A DNA stretch of 64,000 nucleotides from Providencia burhodogranariea DSM 19968 (GCF_000314855.2 NZ_KB233227.1:28351-92350); one strand, 5' to 3'; positions 28,267-37,567 are shown, numbered from the stretch's first letter. Notes: generated by a model from the sequence alone, not told the origin. Numbers and translations are program-made.

Positions 28267-29376
28267 TTACGAATTCGGGGCGGTAATAACGGCTGATTCT
28301 GCTAATGTATCTTGTGTTACAGGCGTGATAGCCGACCCATTGTTGAGGCGTAATTGTCCCGATGTGACCACCATATTACCGTCTTTTAGACCTTGTTCGA
28401 TTTCAATTTTTCCATCCCAACGTTGGCCTGTTTTGACTGAAACTTGCTTAGCCGTCATGGCTTCACCATTGCCTTCAGCAATAAAAACGGTATCGCCATA
28501 AGCGGTATAAGTGACGGCTGTTTCAGGTACAGTTAGTACTTTACTATTTGCTTGGCGAACGACATTGACGTTGGCATACATGCCAGCTTTTACTGCGCCA
28601 TCGCTATTTTCGAGGGTGGCTTGTAATTGCACAGTGCGTGACTTACCAATTAAAGGGTCAATAGCATTAATTCGAGCGGAGAAGGTTCTGTCGGGATAAG
28701 CATCGACATTAATATCAACGAGTTGATCGATATACAGTTCGGGTGAGGATTGTTCATCCAGTGAAAAGTTTAGTTTCAATATTTGCGTATCGACGAGGCT
28801 GGCGATATTCTGACCGGGATTGATATATTGCCCTTCATGAATTTGACGAATACCAATGATGCCATTAAATGGTGCACGGATAGCCTTTTGTGCGATCAAT
28901 GCTTGAGTTTGTTGAATCAGACTTTGCGCGATATCACGTTCCGCACGAGTGCTATCAACTTGCGCTTCTGCGACTAAATTTTTATCTGCCAGTAAGCGTG
29001 TTCTATCATGCAAACGTGCTGCATTACGCAGTTGAGCTTGATAGCGAGCTAGATCCGCTTGTTCAACAGCATCGTTGAGTTGAACAAGAATTTGCCCCTT
29101 TTTAACTTGTTGACCGGATTCAAAATCAATTCTTGTGATACGGCCACTGGTTTCCGCTGCGACAAACACTTGTCGACCTGCTTCTAATTCTCCAACGCCG
29201 TAAAATGTACGGGGAGCATTATCTTGAGTGACAGGCGCTAAAGCGACTTTGATAGGGGGATACTGATAAGCGTCTTGCTCATTTTTCCCATCTTGTGCGT
29301 AAAAGTTGTAGATGGCAGTGCCACCACCTGCAGTAATCAGTACCGCACACAATATAACAATCGTTTTTTTATTCAT
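28267..29376 (-). CDS. RND periplasmic adaptor (membrane fusion protein, MexH type)
   Basis: 369 residues with an N-terminal membrane anchor (TIVILCAVLITAGGGTAIYNF), a split lipoyl domain (GRITRIDFESGQQVKKGQIL early, IRAPFNGIIGIRQIHEGQYI later), an alpha-hairpin between them, and beta-barrel and membrane-proximal domains after it. It links the inner-membrane pump to the outer-membrane channel. It sits 10 bp before the pump gene in the same operon. Confidence 0.9.
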   Translation of the reverse strand: MNKKTIVILCAVLITAGGGTAIYNFYAQDGKNEQDAYQYPPIKVALAPVTQDNAPRTFYGVGELEAGRQVFVAAETSGRITRIDFESGQQVKKGQILVQLNDAVEQADLARYQAQLRNAARLHDRTRLLADKNLVAEAQVDSTRAERDIAQSLIQQTQALIAQKAIRAPFNGIIGIRQIHEGQYINPGQNIASLVDTQILKLNFSLDEQSSPELYIDQLVDINVDAYPDRTFSARINAIDPLIGKSRTVQLQATLENSDGAVKAGMYANVNVVRQANSKVLTVPETAVTYTAYGDTVFIAEGNGEAMTAKQVSVKTGQRWDGKIEIEQGLKDGNMVVTSGQLRLNNGSAITPVTQDTLAESAVITAPNS

Positions 29377-29385
29377 TATAATTAC

Positions 29386-29817
29386 CTAGGACTTCTGCTT
29401 TTTTGCAGTGAAATGAAGGTCACGGAAATGCCCAGAAATGGCGACAGCGATTAATCCACCAATCACAGATAGATGTTCAATGGCCCAAAACATGGCAATT
29501 TTTGCTTCTAAGCCGGTATAGCTCCAAAAAGTGTGAACCACGACGATGGTTAGAAATAAAAAGACAGCAAGAGCCCCCGCGCCTAGCCAGAGTAGGCGAT
29601 TTAAAAACACCAAAAGAGAACCTGCTATTAAGACAAATGCGGAGGCAATATTGAAAAACCAATCTGGATGTAAACCTGCTGCACGCATTTCGGCTAGGCT
29701 GCTTTCATAATTAAAAACTTTGGTTAATCCAGATGAGACAAACACTATCAATATCAGTATGCGAGCAATAAACCACAGCACATGACTTTCTAAAATTTTG
29801 GCGATTACCTTTGGCAT
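29386..29817 (-). CDS. DoxX-family membrane protein (MexG-like)
   Basis: 143 residues with four predicted membrane helices (LWFIARILILIVFVSSGLTK first). I chose the ATG at 29817, with AGGGG 8 nt upstream, over a TTG two codons earlier. It is the first gene of the SoxR-facing pump operon, the position of mexG in Pseudomonas, whose product is a DoxX protein that binds pyocyanin. Its exact job here is unknown. Confidence 0.8.
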   Translation of the reverse strand: MPKVIAKILESHVLWFIARILILIVFVSSGLTKVFNYESSLAEMRAAGLHPDWFFNIASAFVLIAGSLLVFLNRLLWLGAGALAVFLFLTIVVVHTFWSYTGLEAKIAMFWAIEHLSVIGGLIAVAISGHFRDLHFTAKKQKS

Positions 29818-29903
29818 AGCCAATCCCCTTAAACAACGTTAGCCCGCATGCCATAAATAGGTGCTATCACCACACATGCGAAAATTGAATCGAACAATCT
29901 GAA

Positions 29904-29955
29904 TTGACAAACTCAGTGGCTGGCACTATAAAACCTCAAGTTAGGTTGAGGTCAA
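29904..29955. promoter_or_regulatory. Divergent soxR / pump promoters with SoxR operator
   Basis: The SoxR dyad CCTCAAG-TTAGG-TTGAGG occupies 29934-29951. For the minus-strand pump operon, -35 TTGACC (29955-29950) and -10 TATAGT (29930-29925) are separated by 19 bp, the over-long spacer that SoxR untwists. For soxR on the plus strand, TTGACA (29904-29909) and TATAAA (29927-29932) have a 17-bp spacer, and the dyad lies just after the -10, suggesting autoregulation. All positions were read directly from sequence. Confidence 0.88.
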
Positions 29956-29970
29956 GAGAAGGTTCATAAA

Positions 29971-30468
29971 ATGGTAGAAAAAGACATAAAAACGATAAAA
30001 GGTCCGCAGCAGCCTGAAAAAACAATAGATTTTACAAGGGCTTTAACTGTCGGTGATGTGGCAAAACGTTCTGGAGTTTCTGTTGCAACGGTACACTTTT
30101 ACGAAACAAAAGGGCTTATTCAGAGTACAAGAACGCAGGGTAACCAGCGCCGCTTTCCCCCTGTAGTGCTGCGATATATTGCGATTATTAAAGTGGCTCA
30201 AAGCACTGGGATCCCCTTAAAAGAGATCCAAGACGCTTTAGGGAAATTTCCAGCTAACAGTAAGCTGACTTCGGAGCAATGGAAGCAAATGTCAACCGAA
30301 TGGAAAGTTTCGTTAGATAAACGGATCAAGCAGTTAACTCGTTTACGTAACGAGTTAGATCACTGTATTGGTTGCGGATGCTTGTCACTTAGCGAATGCC
30401 CATTACGTAACCCTGATGATATTTTAGGGCGTAAAGGTCCTGGTGCACGTATTTTGGAACGACCTTAG
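29971..30468 (+). CDS. soxR: Redox-sensing regulator SoxR
   Basis: A 165-residue MerR-family activator. It has an N-terminal winged helix ([20 protein letters not shown]), a dimerisation helix, and the [2Fe-2S] ligand motif [12 protein letters not shown] (C-X2-C-X-C-X5-C) around residues 131-142. The extra 25 or so residues before VGDVAK are unusual but carry the better ribosome site. Oxidation of the cluster activates the divergent pump operon through the 19-bp-spaced promoter. No soxS lies beside it, so this is the non-enteric wiring in which SoxR controls a pump directly. Confidence 0.93.
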   Translation: MVEKDIKTIKGPQQPEKTIDFTRALTVGDVAKRSGVSVATVHFYETKGLIQSTRTQGNQRRFPPVVLRYIAIIKVAQSTGIPLKEIQDALGKFPANSKLTSEQWKQMSTEWKVSLDKRIKQLTRLRNELDHCIGCGCLSLSECPLRNPDDILGRKGPGARILERP

Positions 30469-30526
30469 TGTGTTAGTTTGGTTTTTCATTGTCGCTTTTT
30501 AATTTTTAGATAGGGAGCAGAAGCAT

Positions 30527-30997
30527 ATGAACTATATAGACTTAATCGAAAAAAAGATGAAGGAAAGTGGAGAGGATATATTCTCAAGTAATGCTACAGA
30601 TCTTGAAACAATTAACTTATTTGAATTGTCACTTGGCGTCATCTTCCCTGAATCCTATCGAATATTTTTACAAAAATACGGCACTTTAGCTTTTGGTGGT
30701 GAAAGTTTTTATGGTATCACCAGAAAAGGTATAAATGGCAATAGTGTTCCTTGCGTACTTTTTGTAACGAAAGGCGCTAGAGAAATGGGTGATATTGATG
30801 ATGGCATGATTAAAATAAAATCATCAGGCTATGGGCCTTCATTTTCTATCGATACTAAGATCCTTGGTAAATCAGGGGAGCCTGTCATTGTTGAAACTGA
30901 ATTATCATTTAAATACACAGGAATAAAGACGATTATCGCTGATAATTTTTCTGAATTTTTATTAGTAGAAATAGCGCGAACAATTGAAGATTTATAG
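30527..30997 (+). CDS. SMI1/KNR4 (SUKH) family protein
   Basis: 156 residues with the SUKH start pattern: an N-terminal helix, then LFELSLGVIFPESYRIFLQK and YGTLAFGGESFYGI. SUKH proteins are often immunity partners of contact-dependent or polymorphic toxins. No toxin gene is visible next to it, so it may be an orphan immunity gene. The ribosome site AGGGAG is good. Confidence 0.7.
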   Translation: MNYIDLIEKKMKESGEDIFSSNATDLETINLFELSLGVIFPESYRIFLQKYGTLAFGGESFYGITRKGINGNSVPCVLFVTKGAREMGDIDDGMIKIKSSGYGPSFSIDTKILGKSGEPVIVETELSFKYTGIKTIIADNFSEFLLVEIARTIEDL

Positions 30998-31306
30998 ATA
31001 TAGAGCGCTATCCTCACAATCGTCTGAAGGCTTATCTATAACAGCAATTCAGTTTACTCTGACGGGTTTTTATTTTTGGCGACTATCAGTATATTTCTAA
31101 TAAGCGATTTTTGATTCTTCTGGATTTATTTTTGCTGCTTCTAACTTAACAAAACCTAGCCGATTCTTTTACGATCCTCCTATTTTATCACTTCAAATCC
31201 TAACACTCACCCAATTTGCTATAAATCACAGTTTTCATTATCTGGATAGCAACTGCGAATAATGGCTATTTTCCTCTTTATATCATTAGGTTAAATATCA
31301 AATAGC

Positions 31307-31372
31307 CGCGCAGGGTGGATAATTATTGCGTGCAACGGCTACAGGCTTGTTGCCATTTTGCGCAATCATAAA
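31307..31372 (+). promoter_or_regulatory. XylS/BenR-type direct repeats and promoter of upper indole operon
   Basis: Two 15-bp boxes in the same direction: CGCG-N6-GGATA (31307-31321) and TGCG-N6-GGCTA (31327-31341), 20 bp start to start. They fit the XylS/BenR operator TGCA-N6-GGNTA with small changes. A candidate -10 CATAAA (31367-31372) begins after a 25-bp gap. The same repeat period and gap recur at 41177-41242. The rest of 30998-31306 shows no gene. Confidence 0.6.
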
Positions 31373-31429
31373 TCATGTTAATCAATTGTGAAATTATTGT
31401 GATTGAATGAGCGAAAAGAGGGCACAAAA

Positions 31430-32215
31430 ATGAAAGGTTTAAATGACAAAGTGGCAATCGTAACCGGAGGCGCAACCAAAATCGGTGCAACCGTTGCCCA
31501 AATATTGAGCTCATATGGTGTGAAAGTCACCATTTTTGATATTGATAAAGTCAATGGTGAAAAAGTGGCTCAATCTGAGCCGAGCATTGATTTTTTGGCT
31601 ATTGATATTACCGATGACCAACAACTTAAGCAGGGCATCGACAGGGTTGCGCAAAAGTATGGACAATTCGATTTTTTAGTTAATCTGGCCGCCACTTATC
31701 TTGATGAAGGCCAGTCATCCTCACGGCAGGATTGGATAACTGCTCTGAATATTAATGTAGTAAGTGCTGTGATGGCTGCGCAATTTGCACAACCGTATTT
31801 TGTCAAAGCAGGCAAGGGTGCAATCGTCAATTTTACCAGTATCTCCTCATCCGTTGCTCAAACGGGTCGTTGGCTCTATCCCGCATCCAAAGCCACCATG
31901 CTAGAAGTGACACGCAGTCAAGCGATGGACTATGCGCCAGATAGCATTCGAGTAAATTCAGTTTCGCCGGGTTGGACCTGGTCGCGAGTGATGGATGAAA
32001 TCACCAGCGGTGATCGCCAAAAAACTGACCGAGTGGCTGCCGATTATCACCTATTAAAACGGGTTGGTGACCCAGAAGAGGTGGCGCAAGTCGTTGCTTT
32101 TTTACTGTCTGATCTTGCCAGCTTTGTCACTGGCGCCGATTACGCTGTTGATGGCGGTTACTCCGCGATGGGGCCAGAACAGGCCAAACCTGCAATCCCT
32201 CGTCTTGCTGAGTAA
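31430..32215 (+). CDS. SDR-family dehydrogenase, probable indole-dihydrodiol/dioxindole dehydrogenase
   Basis: 261 residues from the ATG at 31430 (AGAGG upstream), with a weaker TTG at 31403. It has the Rossmann motif TGGATKIG near residue 13, NLAA in the middle, catalytic Ser in SISSS and YPASK. The C-terminal VDGGY is typical of classical SDRs. It is the first gene of the upper operon, directly before an indole/styrene monooxygenase. In the Acinetobacter iif cluster an SDR oxidises indole dihydrodiol to 3-hydroxyindolin-2-one, and the same or the next oxidation to isatin is the likely role here (inference). Confidence 0.8.
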   Translation: MKGLNDKVAIVTGGATKIGATVAQILSSYGVKVTIFDIDKVNGEKVAQSEPSIDFLAIDITDDQQLKQGIDRVAQKYGQFDFLVNLAATYLDEGQSSSRQDWITALNINVVSAVMAAQFAQPYFVKAGKGAIVNFTSISSSVAQTGRWLYPASKATMLEVTRSQAMDYAPDSIRVNSVSPGWTWSRVMDEITSGDRQKTDRVAADYHLLKRVGDPEEVAQVVAFLLSDLASFVTGADYAVDGGYSAMGPEQAKPAIPRLAE

Positions 32216-32261
32216 GACACGGTGACTTTGATTTTTGTGAAAAAGTATTGAGGAAAAAACT

Positions 32262-33506
32262 ATGCGTCGTATAGCAATCGTAGGTGGTGGTCAGGCGGGT
32301 ATGCCATTAGCATTAGGGCTATTAGATAAAGGCTATGAAGTTACAGTAGCCACCAACCGAACTCCCGATGATGTCAAAAATGGTCGCGTCATGTCCAGTC
32401 AGTGTATGTTCGATATCTCACTGCAATTTGAACGTGATTTAGGGATCAACTTTTGGGAAGACGAATGCCCACCAGTAGAAGGCATTGGTTTTACTGTCCC
32501 TCATCCAGAAAAACCCGGTGAGCAAGCGATTACATGGCGCTCACGTCTTGATAATTATGCGCAAGCTGTCGATCAGCGCATTAAAATGCCTTATTGGATG
32601 GAGCTGTTTGCTGCACGTGGTGGCAATCTGCATATTGAAGATGTTGGCGTTGCTGAGTTGGAAAAACTGGCTGACACTCATGATCTTGTGATATTAGCGG
32701 GTGGAAAAGGAGAAATCGTTAAGTTACTAGAACGTGATCCTTCTCGCTCCCCGTATGATAAGCCGCAACGTGCATTAGCACTAACCTATGTGCATGGCAT
32801 GTTACCAACACCTGAATATTCACAAGTCTCTTTTAACCTGATCCCCGGCGTTGGTGAGTACTTTGTGTTCCCATCACTCACTAACACAGGTGACTGCCAT
32901 ATTATGGTTTTTGAAGGGATTCCGGGAGGTCCAATGGATCAATGGAATGACGCTAGAACTCCTCAAGATCACTTGGCATACAGCAAAAAAATCCTCGAAA
33001 CCTACTTGCCGTGGGAAGCTGATCGTTGTCGACATATTGAATTGACCGACGATAACGGCATTTTAGCCGGTCGCTTTGCACCAACTGTACGCAAGCCAGT
33101 ACTCACATTACCTTCAGGTAAAAAAGTGTTCGGTTTAGGAGATGCATTAGTAACCAATGACCCACTGACCGGGCAAGGTTCTAACAACGCAACGAAAGCC
33201 AGCAAAGTCTATTACGATGCGATCCTTATGCATGGCGACAAGCCATTTACTGAGGAGTGGATGACCGATACATTTGAGCAGTTCTGGAAATACGGGCGTC
33301 ATGTCGTTGAATGGACGAATTCGTTATTAGCACCACCTGAGCCACATATCTTAAATTTATTGGGTGCTGCCCAACAATTACCTGCACTTTCACACACCAT
33401 TGCCAATGCCTTTAACTACCCACCAGTGCTATTTCCATGGTGGAAAGATGGGCATGCCTGTGAATCTTATATTCAATCTCAAATGATCGAAGAAGCCCGC
33501 GCTTAA
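32262..33506 (+). CDS. Styrene/indole monooxygenase, FAD-dependent oxygenase subunit (StyA/IifC-like)
   Basis: 414 residues, the usual length for group E flavoprotein monooxygenases. The N-terminal dinucleotide motif is AIVGGGQAGMPLALGL, followed by the family hallmark of NGRVMSSQCMFDISLQFER and the late FAD block GDALVTNDPLTGQGSNNATK. It uses reduced FAD delivered by a separate reductase, encoded 9 bp downstream, to epoxidise styrene or the indole 2,3-bond. With an isatin-hydrolase-like gene two genes later, indole is the better substrate guess. Colonies might make indigo as a side product. Confidence 0.88.
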   Translation: MRRIAIVGGGQAGMPLALGLLDKGYEVTVATNRTPDDVKNGRVMSSQCMFDISLQFERDLGINFWEDECPPVEGIGFTVPHPEKPGEQAITWRSRLDNYAQAVDQRIKMPYWMELFAARGGNLHIEDVGVAELEKLADTHDLVILAGGKGEIVKLLERDPSRSPYDKPQRALALTYVHGMLPTPEYSQVSFNLIPGVGEYFVFPSLTNTGDCHIMVFEGIPGGPMDQWNDARTPQDHLAYSKKILETYLPWEADRCRHIELTDDNGILAGRFAPTVRKPVLTLPSGKKVFGLGDALVTNDPLTGQGSNNATKASKVYYDAILMHGDKPFTEEWMTDTFEQFWKYGRHVVEWTNSLLAPPEPHILNLLGAAQQLPALSHTIANAFNYPPVLFPWWKDGHACESYIQSQMIEEARA

Positions 33507-33515
33507 GGGGAAGTT

Positions 33516-34076
33516 ATGAATATGCCAATGATTGCAGAGGATAGGCTGATGTGTGAAAGCGAATGGGGACATACTGAATTTGAGTCGAAGGCTTTGCGCA
33601 ATTTATTAGGTTGTTACCCTACAGGGGTAGCAATTGTCACCACACGCACGGCTGATGGACGTGATGTGGGTCTGACAATCAATTCGTTTGCTTCATTATC
33701 GCTTGATCCACCTCTGGTGCTCTGGAGTTTAGTTAACCATTCACCCAACTTAGATGTATTTCGTGATTGCACCCACTTCACGATCAATATCTTAGCTAAA
33801 GATCACCAAGAACTTGCGCTGCGCTTTGCCAATCCTCGGATCACTAATAAATTTGAGGATGTTGCAATGCATATCACACCTGAAGGGATCCCTGCCTTAC
33901 ATGGAGCGATCGCTACCTTAGTTTGTGAGAATCATAAGCAGGATCACATTGGCGATCATTTATTGATGATTGGCCATGTTCGCCGCATTGGCAGCGAAAA
34001 CGGTAAGCCATTAATTTTTCACAGCGGTAGTTTTACTGCCTTACATGATGCGCAATTAGCGCAGGAGACACTATGA
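33516..34076 (+). CDS. Flavin reductase for the monooxygenase (StyB/IifD-like)
   Basis: 186 residues of the flavin-reductase-like FMN/FAD-binding split-barrel fold: LLGCYPTGVAIVTTRTADG, GLTINSFASLSLDPPLVLWS, HFTINILAKDHQELALRFA. It reduces free flavin with NAD(P)H and hands it to the oxygenase. The first 20 or so residues before the domain are extra, and an internal start is possible. Its stop overlaps the next ATG by 4 bp. Confidence 0.88.
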   Translation: MNMPMIAEDRLMCESEWGHTEFESKALRNLLGCYPTGVAIVTTRTADGRDVGLTINSFASLSLDPPLVLWSLVNHSPNLDVFRDCTHFTINILAKDHQELALRFANPRITNKFEDVAMHITPEGIPALHGAIATLVCENHKQDHIGDHLLMIGHVRRIGSENGKPLIFHSGSFTALHDAQLAQETL

Positions 34077-34855
34077 ACCAGCAAACTTTAATGTCATTTG
34101 CCACTGAATTACAGAATGGGCACATTCGAGTTGTCGATCTGACTCAAACATTGTCACCGTCATTTCCTGCGCTGCAATTACCTGAGCAATTTGGTCAAGT
34201 GTGGTCATTTAGTATGGAGCAAATCTCTCGCTATGATGAAAATGGCCCCGGTTGGTATTGGAATAATTTTAGTTGTGGTGAACATACGGGTACCCACTTT
34301 GACGCGCCGATCCACTGGATTAGTGGTAAAGATCAAGCCAATAATACGGTAGATACTATTCCTGTACACCACTTTGTTGCTCCTGCGGTGGTTGTTGATG
34401 CGAGTAAAGAAGTTGCTGAAAATGACGATTGGGTGCTAACCGTTGATTTCTTACAACAATGGGAAGCTAAACACGGCAAAATTCCTGCGGCAGCATGGGT
34501 TTTATTACGAACTGATTGGTCTAAAAAAGCCGATAACCCAGAAGCATTTGTGAATATGCGTGAAAATGGCGCACACACGCCGGGCCCTTCACAGGAAGCG
34601 GTTGAATGGCTTATTGAGCAGCGTGATATTAAAGGCTTTGGAGTAGAAACTATCAATACGGATGCGGGGCAATCTTATAGCTGGCCTATCCCTTATCCAT
34701 GCCACACCTTAATGCACGGTAATAATAAATATGGGCTACAGTGCCTGAAAAACCTCGATCAGTTACCAGCAACTGGTGTTGTTATTGTTGCTGCGCCATT
34801 AAAGATTGAAGGAGGCTCGGGGAGTCCATTACGCGTTCTAGCGCTGGTGGGGTGA
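34073..34855 (+). CDS. Cyclase-family metal hydrolase, probable isatin hydrolase
   Basis: 260 residues of the kynurenine-formamidase-like cyclase family. The metal site HTGTHFDAPIHW gives His71, His75, Asp77 and His81, matching isatin hydrolase (HxGTHxD). VVDLTQTLSPSFP at the N-terminus and GVETINTDAGQ later are family blocks. Isatin hydrolase opens isatin to isatinate (2-aminophenylglyoxylate). Translation is coupled to the flavin reductase. Next to an indole monooxygenase this is the most economical reading, although a kynurenine-formamidase-like activity cannot be excluded from sequence. Confidence 0.75.
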   Translation: MNQQTLMSFATELQNGHIRVVDLTQTLSPSFPALQLPEQFGQVWSFSMEQISRYDENGPGWYWNNFSCGEHTGTHFDAPIHWISGKDQANNTVDTIPVHHFVAPAVVVDASKEVAENDDWVLTVDFLQQWEAKHGKIPAAAWVLLRTDWSKKADNPEAFVNMRENGAHTPGPSQEAVEWLIEQRDIKGFGVETINTDAGQSYSWPIPYPCHTLMHGNNKYGLQCLKNLDQLPATGVVIVAAPLKIEGGSGSPLRVLALVG

Positions 34856-34858
34856 GTT

Positions 34859-36472
34859 ATGACCATACAACCCAGCCCACAGGTGATTGTTGTAGGTAGC
34901 GGAATGAACTCCTTGATGTGTGCCGCCTTATTGGCGGTACGCGGAAAATCGGTATTGGTATTAGAGCGCAACGATAGGCTTGGAGGCTGCATTCGAACAG
35001 AAAGTCTCTATCCGGGTTATACCCATGATTTGCTCTCTTGTTGGTACTCGCTATTTGTGGGAAGCCCTGGCTATCAAGAGCTTGAGCCTCATTTAAAAAA
35101 ACAAGGGCTGGAATTTGCGCAATGTGACTACTCAACAGGACTGGTTCAGCCTAATGGGCAATCTATCGCATTAAAACGTGATATTGGTGAAGCAGCAAAA
35201 CAGCTCGATGAGCTAGCACCCGGCGATGGAACCATGTTTCGTCAAATGGCAGAAAAACTATTCGGTGAGGATGCCTCTCTGACCTTTGGTTTACTGGGGC
35301 AGAACCCTTATAGCGGTAGCATGTTAAAGCTATTGTTTAGCGAGTGGCGTAAGCGTGGTGTGGATGGATTACTCGACTTTACTAAAGCAGGCGTTGAGAG
35401 TTTTCGTCGCTGGTCAGAGCGCGAATTACAGCATGATTTTAGCCGAGCATTGATCGCACCTTGGGTATTGCATACGGGGCTAGGGCCTGATGAAGCAAGT
35501 TCTGCATTAATTGGCAAATTAACTTTTGCTGCGGTTGTTGCGGGTGGAATGCCTGTTGTTAAAGGGGGAAGCTTTCGTATTGTCGAGGCATTATCTCGAG
35601 TGATTGAACAACACGGTGGTCAATTAAAAACTTCCATGCATGTCGAGAAAATCATAACTCATGGTACGGGTAAGCAACGGCGTGCTAAGGGTGTCATCGT
35701 GAATGGAGCAATGATCACGGCTCAAGAAAGTGTGGTGTGTAATGTAACGCCAACTCAGCTTTATGGCAGTTTGCTTGATGATGTACCACCACAGGTAGCG
35801 CAACGTGCGAAAGGCTACCGTTATGGGCGAGCAGGAATGCAAATTCATTTTGCATTAAGCGCTCCTCCACCATGGTGTAATCCTGAATTACTTAATGTGC
35901 CATTGGTACATTTTACTGAAAGTATGGAACAAGTTTGTCTCTCGGTTACGCAAGCAAATAACGGTTATTTGCCTGATAAGCCAACCTTTGGAATTGGACA
36001 ACCGACGACGTTAGATCCAAGTCGTGCGCCTGAGGGCGGTTGGATCTTGTGGATCCAAATGCAAGAGTTACCGCGTCAATTGAAAGGGGATGCTGCAGGG
36101 GAAGTTAGCGTACCTGCTGACGGGCGTTGGAATGAACAAGTTCGTGAAGCAGTAGCGGATCGTGTTCAACAGCGTTTAGAACAAGTGATGCCGGGTGTTT
36201 CATCATTGATTGTTGGGCGCACCGCAATTTCTCCCGCGGATCTGGAAAACTATAACTGCAATCTTGTCGGTGGAGATCCCTATTCAGGTACTTGTTCTCC
36301 AGATCAATTTTTTTGGTTACGACCTTTTGCAGCTTCAGGGCAAACAAAAACACACCAAACTGCGGTCAAAAATTTATTTCATATTGGTGCATCAACTCAT
36401 CCGGGGCCCGGTTTGGGTGGCGGCTCAGGCTATCTAGTTGCACAAACATTAGCAGCAAAACGTAGGACGTAA
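34859..36472 (+). CDS. FAD-dependent oxidoreductase of the phytoene-desaturase (CrtI) type
   Basis: 537 residues. The N-terminal dinucleotide fold VIVVGSGMNSLMCAALLAVRG continues with LVLERNDRLGGCIRTE, and the C-terminal FAD block is HIGASTHPGPGLGGGSGYLV, as in CrtI-like and protoporphyrinogen-oxidase-like flavoenzymes. No carotenoid genes are nearby. It lies 3 bp after the isatin-hydrolase gene in an indole-type operon, so a two-electron oxidation of an indolic intermediate (indoxyl or dioxindole to isatin) is a reasonable guess, but no direct evidence identifies the substrate. Confidence 0.75.
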   Translation: MTIQPSPQVIVVGSGMNSLMCAALLAVRGKSVLVLERNDRLGGCIRTESLYPGYTHDLLSCWYSLFVGSPGYQELEPHLKKQGLEFAQCDYSTGLVQPNGQSIALKRDIGEAAKQLDELAPGDGTMFRQMAEKLFGEDASLTFGLLGQNPYSGSMLKLLFSEWRKRGVDGLLDFTKAGVESFRRWSERELQHDFSRALIAPWVLHTGLGPDEASSALIGKLTFAAVVAGGMPVVKGGSFRIVEALSRVIEQHGGQLKTSMHVEKIITHGTGKQRRAKGVIVNGAMITAQESVVCNVTPTQLYGSLLDDVPPQVAQRAKGYRYGRAGMQIHFALSAPPPWCNPELLNVPLVHFTESMEQVCLSVTQANNGYLPDKPTFGIGQPTTLDPSRAPEGGWILWIQMQELPRQLKGDAAGEVSVPADGRWNEQVREAVADRVQQRLEQVMPGVSSLIVGRTAISPADLENYNCNLVGGDPYSGTCSPDQFFWLRPFAASGQTKTHQTAVKNLFHIGASTHPGPGLGGGSGYLVAQTLAAKRRT

Positions 36473-36553
36473 TGATAACAGCAACGGTATGCACACAATA
36501 AAAAACAAAGGTTAACACAGCAATCACCGCAACCCATTAAGGCAGGAAAAATA

Positions 36554-37447
36554 ATGATTAAGAAAAAAATCAGTAAGCTTATAGCTGGTTCATGTCTCGG
36601 TGTTCTTTCATTTGGAGCAATCGCAACAGAGGGCGGCGGCTTAGGGATCTATCCTAATGGATTAGAGAACTTTATGTCGGGAGCACTGCCTCCATCAGGT
36701 GTTCATGTTTTGATGTATGGCGGTAATATGCATTATGACAGCGTTCGCGATAATAAAGGCGACAAAATCCCAATCCCCGGATTTAGTGTTAACGTAAATC
36801 TATTGGCACCTCGTTTGATTTGGGTAACAGATCAAAAGATATTAGGTGGTGATCTGGCTTTTCATACCATCATTCCATTACTTGATGTCACCGCAAAAGC
36901 AGCAGGAAAAAAAGATACCAGCCGTGGGTTGGGGGATGTGACATTTGGTCCCGCTTTAGGTTTTCATCCTTCAGCTGACTTACATTATGTTGTGGGCTTA
37001 GATGCTTATGCGCCTACGGGGAAATACAGTAAAACCGACCCGTCGAGTTTAGGAAAAAATTACTGGGCGTTACAGCCAGTCTGGGCCATTAGTTATATTC
37101 CACCCGTTGGTATTAATGCGGATTTAAAAATGATGTATGACTTTAATTTCCGTAATAATGATACTAAAACACGCTCAGGACAGGCATTACACGCAGACTA
37201 TGCATTAGGCTGGGGATTTGGTAATGGTTGGGTCGCAGGCTTGGGTGGCTACGCCTTCTGGCAAACAACAGAAGATAGCGGACCAAACTCGGCACAGGGT
37301 AAGGCACGAGCTTATGCAATTGGTCCATCAATCCGTTATGCTAATCAGCAAGGTTGGCTATTTACAGCCAAATGGGAAAAAGATTTTGAGGTTAGAAATC
37401 GTCCAGAAGGTTCACAAATCTTCTTAAAAGCATCAATTCCATTTTAA
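36554..37447 (+). CDS. SphA/MetA-pathway outer-membrane protein
   Basis: 297 residues with a signal peptide (KLIAGSCLGVLSFGAIA), then the family start EGGGLGIYPNGLENFMSGAL and a beta-barrel ending in FLKASIPF with terminal Phe. Proteins of this family are encoded in many aromatic-degradation operons and are thought to help hydrophobic aromatics cross the outer membrane. It is the last gene of the upper operon, with an intrinsic terminator 28 bp downstream. Confidence 0.8.
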   Translation: MIKKKISKLIAGSCLGVLSFGAIATEGGGLGIYPNGLENFMSGALPPSGVHVLMYGGNMHYDSVRDNKGDKIPIPGFSVNVNLLAPRLIWVTDQKILGGDLAFHTIIPLLDVTAKAAGKKDTSRGLGDVTFGPALGFHPSADLHYVVGLDAYAPTGKYSKTDPSSLGKNYWALQPVWAISYIPPVGINADLKMMYDFNFRNNDTKTRSGQALHADYALGWGFGNGWVAGLGGYAFWQTTEDSGPNSAQGKARAYAIGPSIRYANQQGWLFTAKWEKDFEVRNRPEGSQIFLKASIPF

Positions 37448-37474
37448 TAAATTAAATTTTTTGTCTTTTCGCAT

Positions 37475-37508
37475 ATAGCTCAGTAAATATTCGCTGAGCT
37501 ATCTTTTT
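37475..37508 (+). terminator. Terminator of the upper indole operon
   Basis: ATAGCTCAG / CTGAGCTAT with a 10-nt loop, followed by CTTTTTT. It separates the outer-membrane protein gene from the porin gene. Confidence 0.85.
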
Positions 37509-37567
37509 TATATTGAATGACTAAATACGCATTAAGGTGTGAGCATTTTATCATTTTCGCCAAAAAG

